From Wurfbainia villosa (Eukaryota > Streptophyta > Magnoliopsida > Zingiberales > Zingiberaceae): a stretch of 64,000 nt of DNA. Numbering within the stretch: the stretch's first letter is position 1; the number at the start of each line of letters is the position of its first letter. Of this stretch, positions 10,193 to 21,574 are shown one piece after another. The notes beneath the pieces were generated by a model. It ran no database searches. It was not told where the DNA came from and saw only the letters and a program-made list of their open reading frames with translations. The position numbers and the translations under genes were made by a program. The DNA lies in contig CM046000.1 in assembly GCA_025175895.1 (NCBI GenBank), positions 43,994,720 through 44,058,719 of the forward strand, read 5' to 3'.

Positions 10193-13089
10193 TCAAATGA
10201 AATGGTGTTTGACCTCTATATGTTTGGTCCTAGAGTGACATATTAGATTTTTAGTTAGGTTAATTGAGCTAATGTTATCTACGTGAATTTTAGTGTTTGT
10301 AAAGTCTAACTTAAAATCTCGGAGAGTGTGCTTCTTCCAAAGAAGCTGAGTGACACACTCACCCATCGCGATGTATTCAACTTCTATGGTAGATAAGGCA
10401 ACATAGTGTTGCTTCTGACTGCACGAACTCACTAGACTCGAGCCGAGAAGTTGACAATAACCGCTCGTACTCTTTCTATCGAGCTTACTACCGGCATAGT
10501 CGAGTCGGAGTTGTCGATTAGTTCGAACTCGGTAGATCTAGGGTACCAAATACTGACATTAAGTGTACCCTTTAGATATCTAAGGATACACTTAACTAGA
10601 GTTAGGTGAGATTCCTTGGCACAGGTTTGGAACCTTGTGTACATACTTACTGCAAATAAAATATCAGGTCGGCTCACAGTTAAGTAAGAGAGACTCCCTA
10701 TCACGCTCCTATAGTATTTTAAGTCAATTGAATTTCCGGTTACATCTTCTCCTATATTTACATTTGTTGCCATTGGAGTATTAATAATTTTAGCGTCTTG
10801 CATTCATAAATATTTAATTAATTCCCTAGTATATTTGTGTTGGTGTAAGTATATTCCATCTTTAGTTTGTTTAAATTGTAGACCTAAGAAGAAACTCAAC
10901 TCACCTACTAAATTCATTTCAAATTCGCTTTTCATAAGTGAGATGAACTTGTTTAGTAGGATTGAGTTGGTGGTTCCAAAGATGATATCATCTACGTAGA
11001 TTTGGGCTATGAATATGTCTTTCCCTATGGTTTTTACGAAAAGGGTTGGGTCGACTAAACCTTGGTTAAATCCTTTGGACTTAAGATAAATCGAAAGCCT
11101 CTTGTACCAAGCTCGAGGAGCTTGTTTGAGTCTATAGAGAGCTTTCTTTAATCTAAGGACATGGTTGGGTTTATCTAGACTTTCGAAACTAGGGGGTTGG
11201 CTAACATAAACCTCTTCCTTAATATATCCATTCAAGAATGCTGCCTTTACATCCATTTGAAATAACTTAAATCCTCGATGTACAGCATATGCTAATAACA
11301 TTCGAATGGACTCTAATCTAGCTACTGGGGCATAGGTTTCATCGTAATCTAAACCTTCGATTTGACTAAACCCTTTAGCGACTAATCTAGCTTTATTTCT
11401 AACTACTCCACCTTTATCATCAAGTTTATTTTGAAACACCCACCTTGTTCCAATGATTGTTTTATCTTTAGGTGGTGGTACTAATTCCCATACTTCGTTC
11501 CTAGTGAATTGAGCTAGCTCTTCTTGCATTGCAATAATCCAATCGGGATCAAGAAGAGCTTGGTCAATGGTTTTGGGTTCAATTTTGGAAATAAAGGAGA
11601 TTTTACTAAGGTTTCAGTATGAAGCTCTCGTTCGAACTCCTAGGCTTGGATCACCTATCACTTAGTCGATAAGATGATTTGTTTGAGTCCTAGTTTGACT
11701 TGTGTTAGAGTCACCTATCACTTGGTCGATAGGATGACTTGGTTGACTTAGGTTAGGATTAATCCTAGACTCGATCTCAAGATTGGAGTCGAGTCTGGTA
11801 TGAATCAGCTCGCTAATTGGGGTTGCTAGGGGTTTTGTAGGTTCGTGTCCTTCATCAAACACTACATTAATAGCCTCTTTGACTCTAAGGGTGTCATGGT
11901 TATATACCCTATAGGCTCTACTCATAGTCGAGTATCCTAGAAAGATTCCGATAGAGGTTTTGGATGTGAATTTCCCTAGGTAATCCTTAGTGTTTAGGTA
12001 ATGTACCTTACATCCAAATACCCTAAAGTACTTGATGTTGGGTATTTTATCGTGATAAATCTCGTACGAGGTCTTAAGGTGCTTCTTTACCATAAGGATC
12101 CTATTTTGGACATAGCAAGCTTTACTAACGGCTTCTGCCCAAAACCTATTGAGTAGGTTATACTCGTTTAACATTGTCCTAGCGGCTTCTTGTAGGGTTC
12201 TATTTTTACGTTCTACTAGCCCATTCTGTTGTGGGGTTCTAAGGCATGAGAACTCATGGTGGTATCCATTTAGGTTATAGAATTCTGTAAACCCGTGGTT
12301 CTCGAATTCACCACCATGATCACTCCTAAGTCTTTTGATTTTAAGGTTTTGTTGATTTTCTATTAGTTTAAATAGGTTGATTAATTGATCTAGGGTATCA
12401 CTTTTGTGTTTGATGAACCTAACCCAAGTAAATCTAGAATAGTCGCCAATTATGACTAAGCAGAATTGACTCCCATTAAGTGACTTAGCTCCGTGTGAAT
12501 CAAATAGATCCATGTGTAGGAGCTCAAGAACACTTTTGGTTCATTCTTGATTAGTTAGTTGATGTTGTGTCCTAGATTGTTTATCTTGTTGACAAGCATT
12601 ACATATTTTATTATCCAAGTTGTTGAGGTTAGACAAACCTCTGACTAAGTCACTCTGACTCATCTTGTGGATGAGTCTTGGGTGTGAGTGACCGAGTCGT
12701 CGGTGCCACAACCAAGATTCCTCTTGCCGTGTCATAAGACACTTGGTTGAGGAGTTAGTTAAATTAATAGTATAAATGTTGTTATTTCTGGTTCCTTTAA
12801 GAATTGTTTTAGAGGTTTCATTTGTTTTAATTACGCATTCATTTTCTAGAAATATGACCTTATAGTTATTATCACACAATTGACTTACACTAAGTAAATT
12901 ATATTGTAAATTTTCTACCAATAAGACATTTTGAATAATAAAGTTTGAGTTGAGCTCAATATCACCTGATCCGATGATTTTGAGCTTGCCGTTGTTTCCG
13001 AAGGCTACCGATCCTTGTCGTTTGAATCGAAGCTTCAAAAACTTGAGTTGATCCCCGGTTATATGTTGGGAGCAACCACTGTCCAACAT
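10193..13089 (-). pseudogene. Element B pol (protease-integrase-RT-RNase H), broken
   Basis: Read from 13089 leftwards. The protease active site is LDSGCSQHITGD at the start. The GAG-pre-integrase finger (WLWHRRLGH ... CNACQQDKQ) is at about 12720-12580. The integrase core is 12513-11662, with DYSRFTWVRF, RSDHGGEF and PQQNGLVERKNRT holding the three acidic residues. RT is 11529-10804, with RWVFQNKLDD, QMDVKAAFLNG and YVDD at 10987-10998. RNase H is 10803-10193 (YIAMGECVTQLLW). An in-frame stop separates 10804 from 10803, a frameshift lies near 10440-10500, and stops occur around 11600 and 12515-12540. It resembles Sirevirus pol. Broken, so it cannot act on its own. Confidence 0.92.
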
Positions 13090-13751
13090 CCATTGATCCT
13101 ACACACAAGGTAGTTGGATCGGATATTGGAATTGCTAAAGGTTGGTTGTAAATTATTAAACCTAAATCATCTCACCCATGTCTACATGATCAAGCATGTT
13201 ATCCTTATATATTCTTGTAAGATGACTTCCAATTTTACTTGATTTGAATTTAATGATTTGAACACTTGTCAACCTTGCGTTAGATTCGGATTTGACCTTA
13301 AGCTCATCAAGTCACCTTTTCAAGATCATGGTTTCTAGGTCGTGGTGAGGCATAGGGGCCTTCTTTGATCGGAAAAATGACCACTTCCTTAGACAAAGCC
13401 ATTTTCAAGAAAATAGAGACTTGACTCACCTAAGACCACTTCCTGGTCTAACTAGTCTAGGATACGATGAGATAACTTCAGCTAGTTTCACTCGATAAAG
13501 TGCACCGAACTAGATATGCCTTATCTAGCCTGAATACACGAGACTCTGCTTTCCTAGCGCACTATCATCTCACCGCGTCCTGGTACTATGTTACCAAGTA
13601 TTGACGAGTTATAGTCCTATCTAACCATTATAAAAAGAAAAATAAAAATAAATAAAGGACCTAAGAATGCAATTTCTAAGTTAGAGCACAAACAAATTTT
13701 GTAATGGCTCCCCCTGGATCGTTGAATCGGTTCGGTCTCTCCACATAGTGG
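13090..13751 (-). other. Element B gag-pol linker, degenerate
   Basis: This stretch lies between the protease start and the A2 insertion. On the minus strand a broken spacer-like reading is visible (LKVKSESNARLTSVQIIKFKS), with many stops and frame changes. Sirevirus gag-pol linkers are poorly conserved, so no domain is assigned. Confidence 0.45.
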
Positions 13752-15799
13752 ATTTGTGTTAGTAATATATGAGAGATGTCCTAAGGCAATCGCCTTATGT
13801 TTGAACTATTTATATGATAAATGAGGATTCACTATTTGAGTATACATGCTCACATGTATTTGATTAGATCTTAAACTCATTTACTGAATGTTCACGATAC
13901 GATTCACAGCATGAGAGAATTTGTGATTGGATCACAACTAGTGAGTATCTCTACATGTGTAATTGTGATGTATCGGAATTATCCCTGGTCGATGAATTGA
14001 TGGATTTGGACACCATAAATTCTGTCGAGACTAGCACGAGGTATACTCCTTGGTGTATCTAAGCAGCTGATTCTCACTGGCTAGAGACATTGTGATGTCC
14101 GGAGTTAATCGTGGATGCTAGTTATGGTAACTAGTTCATTGGAGTGACCAGCCGTAAGACTTCATATGGTTCTCTGCATATATAGATATGTCAATGAAGT
14201 TCTTACTGTGGCTTAAGTGCGATGTTCCTTTGACTTGCGGTATTCAAGTCATCTTGATCATAGAGACTTATGCATTGACATCTTAAGCAAACATCTCTAA
14301 GGAGATGTGGACCCGGGATGATTGGGTATAAGTCGAAGTGATCGAAGGTGTTTGAATAGCCTATAAAGGATTCACCACTCCTTGCGAGGAGATATATACC
14401 CATGGCCTCTCGTCGGATTGTTACTAAAGTCTTTAGCCAAAGCATTACATGTTTAGAGTAAGGTACTCTTGGATACATGTGCAGTAACTAGAATCCGTAG
14501 GATGAGAAAATGATACTTGGGCTAGGTGTGACGTAGTCAACCTAGTGGGGACTGACACTATAGACCATGTCCTGAACCAAGTGGGTATAAGATGAGTGAA
14601 GGGAATGGGGAACGAATCATTATAATTGCTGAAAGATTTCAGAAATAGTTCTGGATCAACCGTTGATCTTTTCGGTTAATTAGGGATCATGATGTACTAC
14701 TAGGTGCCACTCATGATCCTTCTATAATTAATGGTTAATTATAGACTGCCAACATAAATCAAGAACCTATTTGGTCACACGCACAACGAGCGTAATCCGA
14801 AGGATTTAAAACGAGCTTGAGAATGAGATTCTCAGACTGAGAGAAACTAGGTTTTGTTGGACCAAACAAGGAGCGAGCATGAAATCATTTCAGTCGCAAT
14901 GGAAGCGTGGATGGGCTGTGTCTTATGAAGACATAATGGATGAACCAAATTGGTTTGGTTCTAATCCAATGGTAGAGAATAAACCAAAGGGGTTTGGTTT
15001 GTTTTAAACGAATGAACCAAAAGTTGGTTCGGTTCATTTTAACTTAAAATAGACCAAATCGGTTTGGTTTATTTTAACTTAAATTAATGGAGCGGGTTAA
15101 CGGGTTTTGGTTATGAACCAATAACCATTAGGAGAATTTGTTCTCTATAAAATAGGGCTCAAGGGTTTAATGAGAGCTCTAATCCAAAGTTGCCGCCCCT
15201 CTCCCTCCTCTCCTCTTGTGGTTGGCGCCCAAATCCTAGCCGTCGCCCACCTCTTGTGCCGCCGTCCAAGTTGTTGTTGGCATCCAAGCTTCAGTCGGCG
15301 ATCCTCCGGCGACCCTCCGGTGATTTTCCTTGGCTCCGGCAACAAGGTGAGCATCTACCTTCCTTATTTGGCCGGCGCTAATCCTCCACCAAAGCTGTCC
15401 AGTTTTCTGGACAGCTTGTTTACTTCGTGTCAGAGCATCGTTTGGATTACGTTTGGAGCTCCGACAATGGCTTCCTTGCCGGGGATTCAATCTCCGATAA
15501 TCCTCATAGGTGGAGGATGAAGGATTCGTCAAACGGTGGGCAAATACCTCTCTGGAGAAGCGAGTTTTTGAGGACTCATTTTGAATCCGAATTTTGATTC
15601 GGATTGTGATTTTCTCTCGATCACATCGTCTTCGACACGAGGCTAGTGACTCATACGAGACGAGGCTTGTGACTTTGTGAAGTCATCTCGAAGATACTCG
15701 GCGTGGATACGGATAGAGGTGATTCTAGCGAGGATCGCTCCGGTTGTTGCCTTTCCCGCTACACGTGCTACGTCAGGTATACGTAGAATAAATTTCCTT

Positions 15800-18700
15800 T
15801 TATTGCAAAATTTGAAACCTTGTCGTGGCCGATCCTAAGCCCGGATAAAGGAGGAGGGTTGCGTTAGGTTGCCAGCTAGCGTTAAACTAAGGCAAATGTT
15901 CAATGAATGGATCAAGCAAACTATTGTGCTAATGCTAGGTTGTTCCCCGGAAGGAACGCATTACAGGGTCCGACTGTAATGTCTCGGCAAGGACCGCTAC
16001 ATTTTTAGAACTCGGGTGTAGTGAAAAATATGCTAGAGTTCACGTTGCAGGGTCCGACTACAACGTATCGGCAAGGACCGCTACATCTCCATGAGAACTT
16101 GGGTGTAGTGTTAAATAAGCAAGAGTTCTCACACCATAGGTTGGGTAAGAACAAATATTATAGAAAAACTAGTAGTGTAAGATTTGATATATGGAACATA
16201 GGAACCCTCACTGGTAAAACAATGGAGATAGTAGATACGATGATTAGAAGAAAAATTAATATTGTATGTGTACAAGAGACAAAATGGGTTGGTGAGAAGG
16301 CAAAGATGATAGAGAACTTGGGTTTTAAGTTATGGTATACAGGCAAGAGTAAAATAAGAAATGGAGTGGGTATTATTGTTGATAGTTCGTTAAAGGATGA
16401 AGTTGTAGGAGTAATTAGAAAGGGGGATAGAATTATAGCTATCAAAATAGTAGTGGAGAAAGAAACTATAAATGTAATTAGTGTATATGCACCTCAAATA
16501 GGATTAGATGAAAATACCAAATTAAGGCTTTGGGAGGACTTGGATGAAGTATTACAAAATATTCCATCAAATGAGATGATTTTAATAGGAGGTGATTTAA
16601 ATGGGCATGTCGGAGTGAAAAATGATGAATATGAGAGGGTGTATAGGGGTTATGGGTTTGGAACAAGAAATGAAGAAGGTAAAACTATATTGGATTTTGC
16701 AATAGCATATGATCTTATACTAGCTAATACATTTTTTAAGAAAAGAGAAGAACACTTAGTCACGTTCAAAAGTGGAAATAATAAATCACAAATTGACTTT
16801 CTTATGGTTAGGAAGAGAGATAGAAAGATTTGTAAAGATTGTAAGGTTATTCCTGGAGAAAGTTTAACTACTCAAAATAGGTTAGTAGTATTAGATATAC
16901 GCCTCAAACATAGTATTAATAGAAGGAAAATATACACGACTCCTAGAATTAAGTGGTGGAAGTTAAAGGATGAGAAACTAAATATATTCAAAGAGAAGGT
17001 AGGAGTACAAGTATTAGATGACATATACAGTGACCCTAATACGACGTGGGATAAGATGGTATCAAAATTGAAAATAGTAGCTAAGAGTGTACTCGGTGAG
17101 TCAAAGGGACATGCACCACCAAGTAAAGAATCTTGGTGGTGGAATGAAAAAGTGCAAGAGAAAGTCAAGGAAAAACGAATAGCATATAAGAAATTAAATA
17201 TTTGTAAAAATGAGGAAAATTTGAAAAAATATACAATAGCCAAGAAAGAAGCTAAGAAAGCAGTGAATGAAGCTAAGACTGAAACTTTTGAACGGTTATA
17301 TCGAAAATTAGATACAAAAGAAGGGGAAAGAGACATTTATAGAATAGCTAAAGTGAGAGAGAGGAAGACAAAAGATCTTAATCAAATAAGATGTATTAAA
17401 GATGAATGCAATAGGGTACTAGTAAATGATGAAGAAATAAAAGAGCGGTGGAAGAGATATTTTTATCAACTTTTTAATGAAGGTTTAGGAGACCAACTTA
17501 ATTTAGGTAATTTAAGTAGGTCAAATGAGTATAGAAATTTAAATTTTTATTGTAGAATTCAAATTTCAGAAGTAGAACAAGCTTTAAATGGAATGCAAAA
17601 TGGAAAAGCCGTTGGACCAGATGATATTCCGATAGAGGTATGGAAGTGTCTAGGGAAACAAGGTATTGAATGACTTACAAAATTATTTAACATGATATTG
17701 AAAACAAAAAGGATGCCTGATCAATGGAGGGTAAGTATCCTAATTCCCTTATATAAGAATAAGGGAGACATACAAACATGTGAAAACTATAGGCGTATTA
17801 AACTAATGAGTCATACCATGAAACTTTGGGAAAAAGTAATAGAAAAAAGATTAAGGAAGGAGACCATGGTTCTCGAAAATCAATTTGGATTCATGCCAGG
17901 AAGGTCGACAATAGAAGCTATACATCTTCTCAGACAACTAATTGAAAAGTATAGAGAGCAAAAGCAGGATCTACACATGGTATTCATTGATTTAGAAAAA
18001 GCTTATGATAGAGTTCCAAGAGAAATAATATGGAGAATTTTAGAAAAAAGAGGTGTTAGTGTAACATATATTGAACTAATTAAGGATATGTATAAGGAAG
18101 TAACGACCAGAGTGAAGACTTCAGGTGGATTAACTGAAGCATTTCCAATAAAGATAGGGTTACATCAAGGATCAGCTTTAAGTCCCTATCTTTTTACACT
18201 AATCATGGACGAACTCACTGGACACATTCAAGACACATTACCGTGGTGCATGTTGTTTGCAGATGATATTGTTTTAGTAGATGAGACACGTGAAGGAGTA
18301 AATGCTAAACTAGAATCTTGACGGGAAATACTAGAAGTGAAAGGTTTTAAGCTTAGTAGAGTAAAGATAGAATATATGGAATTTAAATTTAGCAATATTA
18401 GACGTAATGAGACAAGTGTTAAGATAGGAGATGATGAGTTATCTGGAATTGAGAGCTTTAAATATTTAGGATCATTTTTGCAAGATGATGGAGGGATTGA
18501 GAGAGATGTCTTACATAGAATACAAGCAGGATGGTTGAAATGGAGGAAAGCATCGGGTATTTTATGTGATCATAAAGTGCCTCTAAAACTTAAAGGGAAG
18601 TTCTACAAAACGGCAATTAGATTTGCTATGTTATATGGAGCTGAATGTTGGGCTACGACTCGAGCATATGAGCAAAAGATGAGAGTTGCAGAGATGAGGA

Positions 18701-19072
18701 TGTTAAGGTGGATGTGTGGACATACGAGGATGGACAGAATAAGAAATGAAAGCATTAGAGAAAAAGTTGGTGTTGCATCTATTGAAGGAAAGCTCCGAGA
18801 GACACGTTTAAGGTGGTACGGACATGTACTTAGACGACCAATAAATGCTCCAGTTAGACGATGTGAAACGATACCAAATATACACATCAAACGAGAAAGA
18901 GGAAGACCAAAAAAGACTTGGTTAGCAACAATAAAACAAGATAAAATTTATTTAAATATAGATGATGATATAGTAGGGGATAGAGTCCAATGGTGTAGAA
19001 GGATCCATATAGCTGACCCCACCTTGTGGGATAAGGCTTTGTTGTTGTTGTTGTTATTGCAAAATTTGAAAC
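15800..19072 (+). mobile_element. RTE-type LINE with 19-bp target duplication
   Basis: The LINE body is 15819-19053. Both sides carry TTATTGCAAAATTTGAAAC (15800-15818 and 19054-19072), and the uninterrupted LTR sequence in the other A copies confirms the empty site. The 3' end is GGATAAGGCTTTG followed by TTG repeats, not poly(A). Short-repeat tails and a single APE-RT ORF are traits of the RTE clade. The 5' part (15930-16130) holds an imperfect tandem duplication of about 100 bp containing 'CAGGGTCCGACT' and 'GGCAAGGACCGCTACAT'. Confidence 0.93.
16030..19053 (+). pseudogene. LINE ORF: AP endonuclease and reverse transcriptase, two stops
   Basis: An apurinic-type endonuclease (about 16180-16900) shows IWNIGTLTGK, CVQETKW, IGGDLNGHVG and SQIDFLMVRKRD. 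RT follows (about 17690-18330), with FIDLEKAYDRVPRE and the catalytic FADD at about 18256-18267. A C-terminal domain contains GAECWATTRAYEQKMRVAEMR and the RMLRWMCG block, and ends ADPTLWDKAL. A first ATG in this frame is at 16030. The frame is never lost; only two stops interrupt it (TGA at 17671-17673 and 18319-18321), both at places where relatives, as recalled, have Trp. It therefore looks fairly young. The reading frame continues through the TTG tail as a run of Leu and into the LTR. It encodes the machinery for target-primed reverse transcription. Confidence 0.92.
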
Positions 19073-19223
19073 TATGGTTATGTCTACACATGTTGTACTA
19101 TGCATGCGTGTGGTGTGTGTGATATAATAAATTAGATTTATTGCTTTTTTATTTCTTCCGCTGTACACATGTTTGCTAAACATGTTCGAACACACACTCG
19201 CCGCGGTGCCGGAAACCCAATAG

Positions 19224-19236
19224 TGGTATCAGAGTC
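19224..19236 (+). other. Primer binding site of A2
   Basis: TGGTATCAGAGTC two bases after the LTR end. It fits the 3' end of initiator methionine tRNA (plant PBS usually TGGTATCAGAGC). Confidence 0.85.
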
Positions 19237-19973
19237 CAGGTTGTGTTTCGACATAATTGTAAAATTGTTTTTCGATAGTTGTAATTGTATTTATGAAAAT
19301 TTTATACTTTTGGAAAGTTAGAAGTATTTATGAAAATTTTTAGTTTTGGAAAGTCTAGAAGTATTTATGGAAATCTTCTACTTTTGGAAAGTTAGAAGTA
19401 TTTATGGAAATTGACATTTTCCATAAATAAAATATTTGATTAGATTTGGAAATTTGTTTCCTAATTTAATCATGATTTGATTTGGGAAATCAAATCTTAA
19501 ATATATTTTATTTCCATAAATAGTTTTGACAATTTAGGAAATTTGTTTCCTAAATTAAATTTGACTTTCCTTAATTGAGACCTTCCATAAATAAAATATG
19601 TGATTAGATTTGGAAATTTGTTTCCTAATTTAATCATGATTTGATTTTGGGAATCAAATCTTAAACATATTTTATTTCCATAAATAGTTATGACATATAA
19701 GGAAATTAAGTACATGTCATAATTGTATGCTATGTAATTGCATTAGATGCATATCATTATGTCATGCGTGTCGTGACATGTAGATGTATGCCATGTAGAT
19801 AATAGTTATTTGCATGCAAAAAGGATGAGACATAAAATCCTTACTCAATATTAAAGCCTACACCTTCTATTAATATGGTTAGAACCAGAGTTCTGTTTCT
19901 TGTTTGGGTTGTTGGACTCTCTCCAAGCCCGGCTCGAACCCGAACATGTTCAAACCATGGAATAGTTTAATAC
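19237..19973 (+). other. A2 leader, first part: AT-rich repeats, hairpin 1
   Basis: The non-coding leader upstream of gag contains a short unit, TTGGAAAGTTAGAAGTATTTATG, repeated about four times in 19310-19415. It also has a roughly 110-bp unit repeated at about 19425-19530 and 19583-19690. Each long unit holds inverted repeats, for example GATTTGATTT / AAATCAAATC around GGG (19474-19496) and a 9-bp version at 19638-19660. Hairpin 1 of the TTGGA/TCCAA family is at 19912-19926. The same layout is present in A3 (51700-52345). No long reading frame. Confidence 0.75.
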
Positions 19974-21045
19974 TGTTGGATCGAGCGGATCGCTAGAGGG
20001 GGGGGGGTGAATAGCGATAGAAATTTTTCGTTCAAAATCGTTCGTTAAAATGCGAGTAGACACAGCGGAAGATAAAAATAAAACAAGCGAGACAATAGAC
20101 ACGAGGGTTTTACTTGGTTCGTAGCCGAAGGCTACTACTCCAAGGCCCTAGTGGTCCTTGACCACATACGGAGGGAAAACTACTAAAGAACTCCTCCTCG
20201 TTGAAGGTAGGAGTTAGACGGATACACAAAATGACAAAAGCTCGAGGTAGAGGGACACTCCCCCTCTCCTCGTTATAATGAAAGCTTTACTAAAAAATAA
20301 ACTGAAATACAATTTAAACTTTCGTTACCGACAACTTCAAAGGTTGGAGGTTGAAGCTCTAGTCATCGTCTCGGCAGTGCTTCGTCGTAGGGATGTCGGA
20401 GAGTCGGAGCGTATCGGAAGCACTTGGAAGCCTTTTTAATTGATGAAAAACCCTAAGACAAGCCCTCCTTTTATAGCCTTTGAGCCCCTCATCGAATGGG
20501 TCTTCAACCAATCACAAATGGACACAAAACCTCCTTGAAATGGGGTGATAAGACTCCTCGGCGATCATTGACCATCGATCCGATGATAGCCATCATCGAT
20601 CGATCGATGGTAGCATTATCGAGTCCGACGATGAGCACGATTGATGAAGGGCAGTCGAGTCCTCCAAGCTGGCAGTCGACTAATGCTAGCTGCAAGGAAA
20701 AGTTAGCTCAAAGATGGGATGTCTTTGGTCGGATCTACGCTTAAGACCATCCCCGTAAGGAGGATACGACCTCACTTACGCTCGCACACACGAGCTTACC
20801 TCGATACTTACCATGTCGCTTTTGCTTCCGGCCTTCCACTCGATTCCTTCGGCTCCCTCCGAAGTCACTCGAGTGTCGCCCGACCACCTGGCTTCCTCCG
20901 GGTGTCGCTAGCCTTCAGCTCCAGCTTTAGCAATCTTCTGCACACTCGATTCAGCTCGTGAGATAACAACATGAGTTTAACTTTGTATCGTTTGCTATAA
21001 TCAAAACTCAGGTTCGACTTAGGTGCCTACTGCACCAACAATTAC
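19969..21045 (-). repeat. Solo LTR of family B inside the A2 leader
   Basis: Starts TGTTGGATCG and ends CACCAACA on the plus strand (19974-21040), flanked by AATAC (19969-19973) and ATTAC (21041-21045), a 5-bp duplication with one mismatch. The A3 leader shows the uninterrupted site at about 52390. No internal region is present, so it is a solo LTR left by LTR-LTR recombination. It is oriented like B. The palindromes seen in the B LTRs are mutated here (20570-20690). Confidence 0.92.
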
Positions 21046-21574
21046 TAATATGGTAAGAGTCAGAGGTCAATCGTTAGCTTTGGTTGTTGGACTCTCTCCA
21101 AGCCGGGCTAATTGGTTGAATGCACTCTAACTATATTAAAATTATTTCTCGATTAATGGGTTGGCTTTAACCTAGAGCATCGACTTGTTGGACTCTCTCT
21201 AAGGTCGATGTGAAAGGAGGTGAAGTTGGGTGCTATGCATATGATGCATACTTGTTAATGAGTTAACAACCCGATGTATGTGTGAACATTCAATTAGTTG
21301 ATAGCACATTGTGATAGTTGCATATATGTGATATGCAATCGGTATATTTGATACCTACCATCGTAGCTATGAATGACTTGTTGGACTCTCTCAAAGGTTG
21401 TTCATATCTATGTTGGATATCAGCTCATTCGGAGATGGACCTACGATCTCCCAAAGTGATTTTGGTGTTTTTGAAATTCGAAAAATGAATGGGATTTATA
21501 AATGTATGTTGATGCATTTTAAAATCATTTTCTCATATATGCTCATTTTGTATTTCTAGGTTAATCGATTGATC
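21046..21574 (+). other. A2 leader, second part: hairpins 2 to 4
   Basis: Contains TTGGA-CTCTC-TCCAA hairpins at 21087-21101, 21188-21202 (one mismatch) and 21381-21395 (one mismatch). Each is enclosed by a different but complementary outer stem. A further 6-bp hairpin GGAGAT/ATCTCC is at 21431-21451. The A3 counterparts are at 52434-52448, 52535-52549, 52728-52742 and about 52780. Probably a structured RNA leader; the function is unknown. Confidence 0.7.

Larger units (their letters stand above)
13757..19222 (+). repeat. 5' LTR of A2, interrupted by an RTE LINE
   Basis: LTR sequence occupies 13757-15818 and 19073-19222, about 2.21 kb after removing the LINE and one TSD copy. It starts TGTTAG; its last bases read CCCAATA instead of the CCCAACA of the sister LTRs, a C-to-T change in the terminal CA. 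TATAAAAT is at 15146 and the LTR hairpin at 15392-15417. Confidence 0.93.

Noticed and set aside
15145..15532. Pro/Ser-rich frames on both strands in the A LTR (also 26922-27133, 50868-51207, 58130-58474)
   Set aside because: GC-rich transcribed part of the LTR; frames differ between copies and start at no conserved ATG.
16158..17336. Minus-strand frames over the LINE
   Set aside because: Antisense shadows of the endonuclease-RT ORF, rich in Leu/Ser/Phe as expected for the reverse of Lys/Glu-rich coding DNA.
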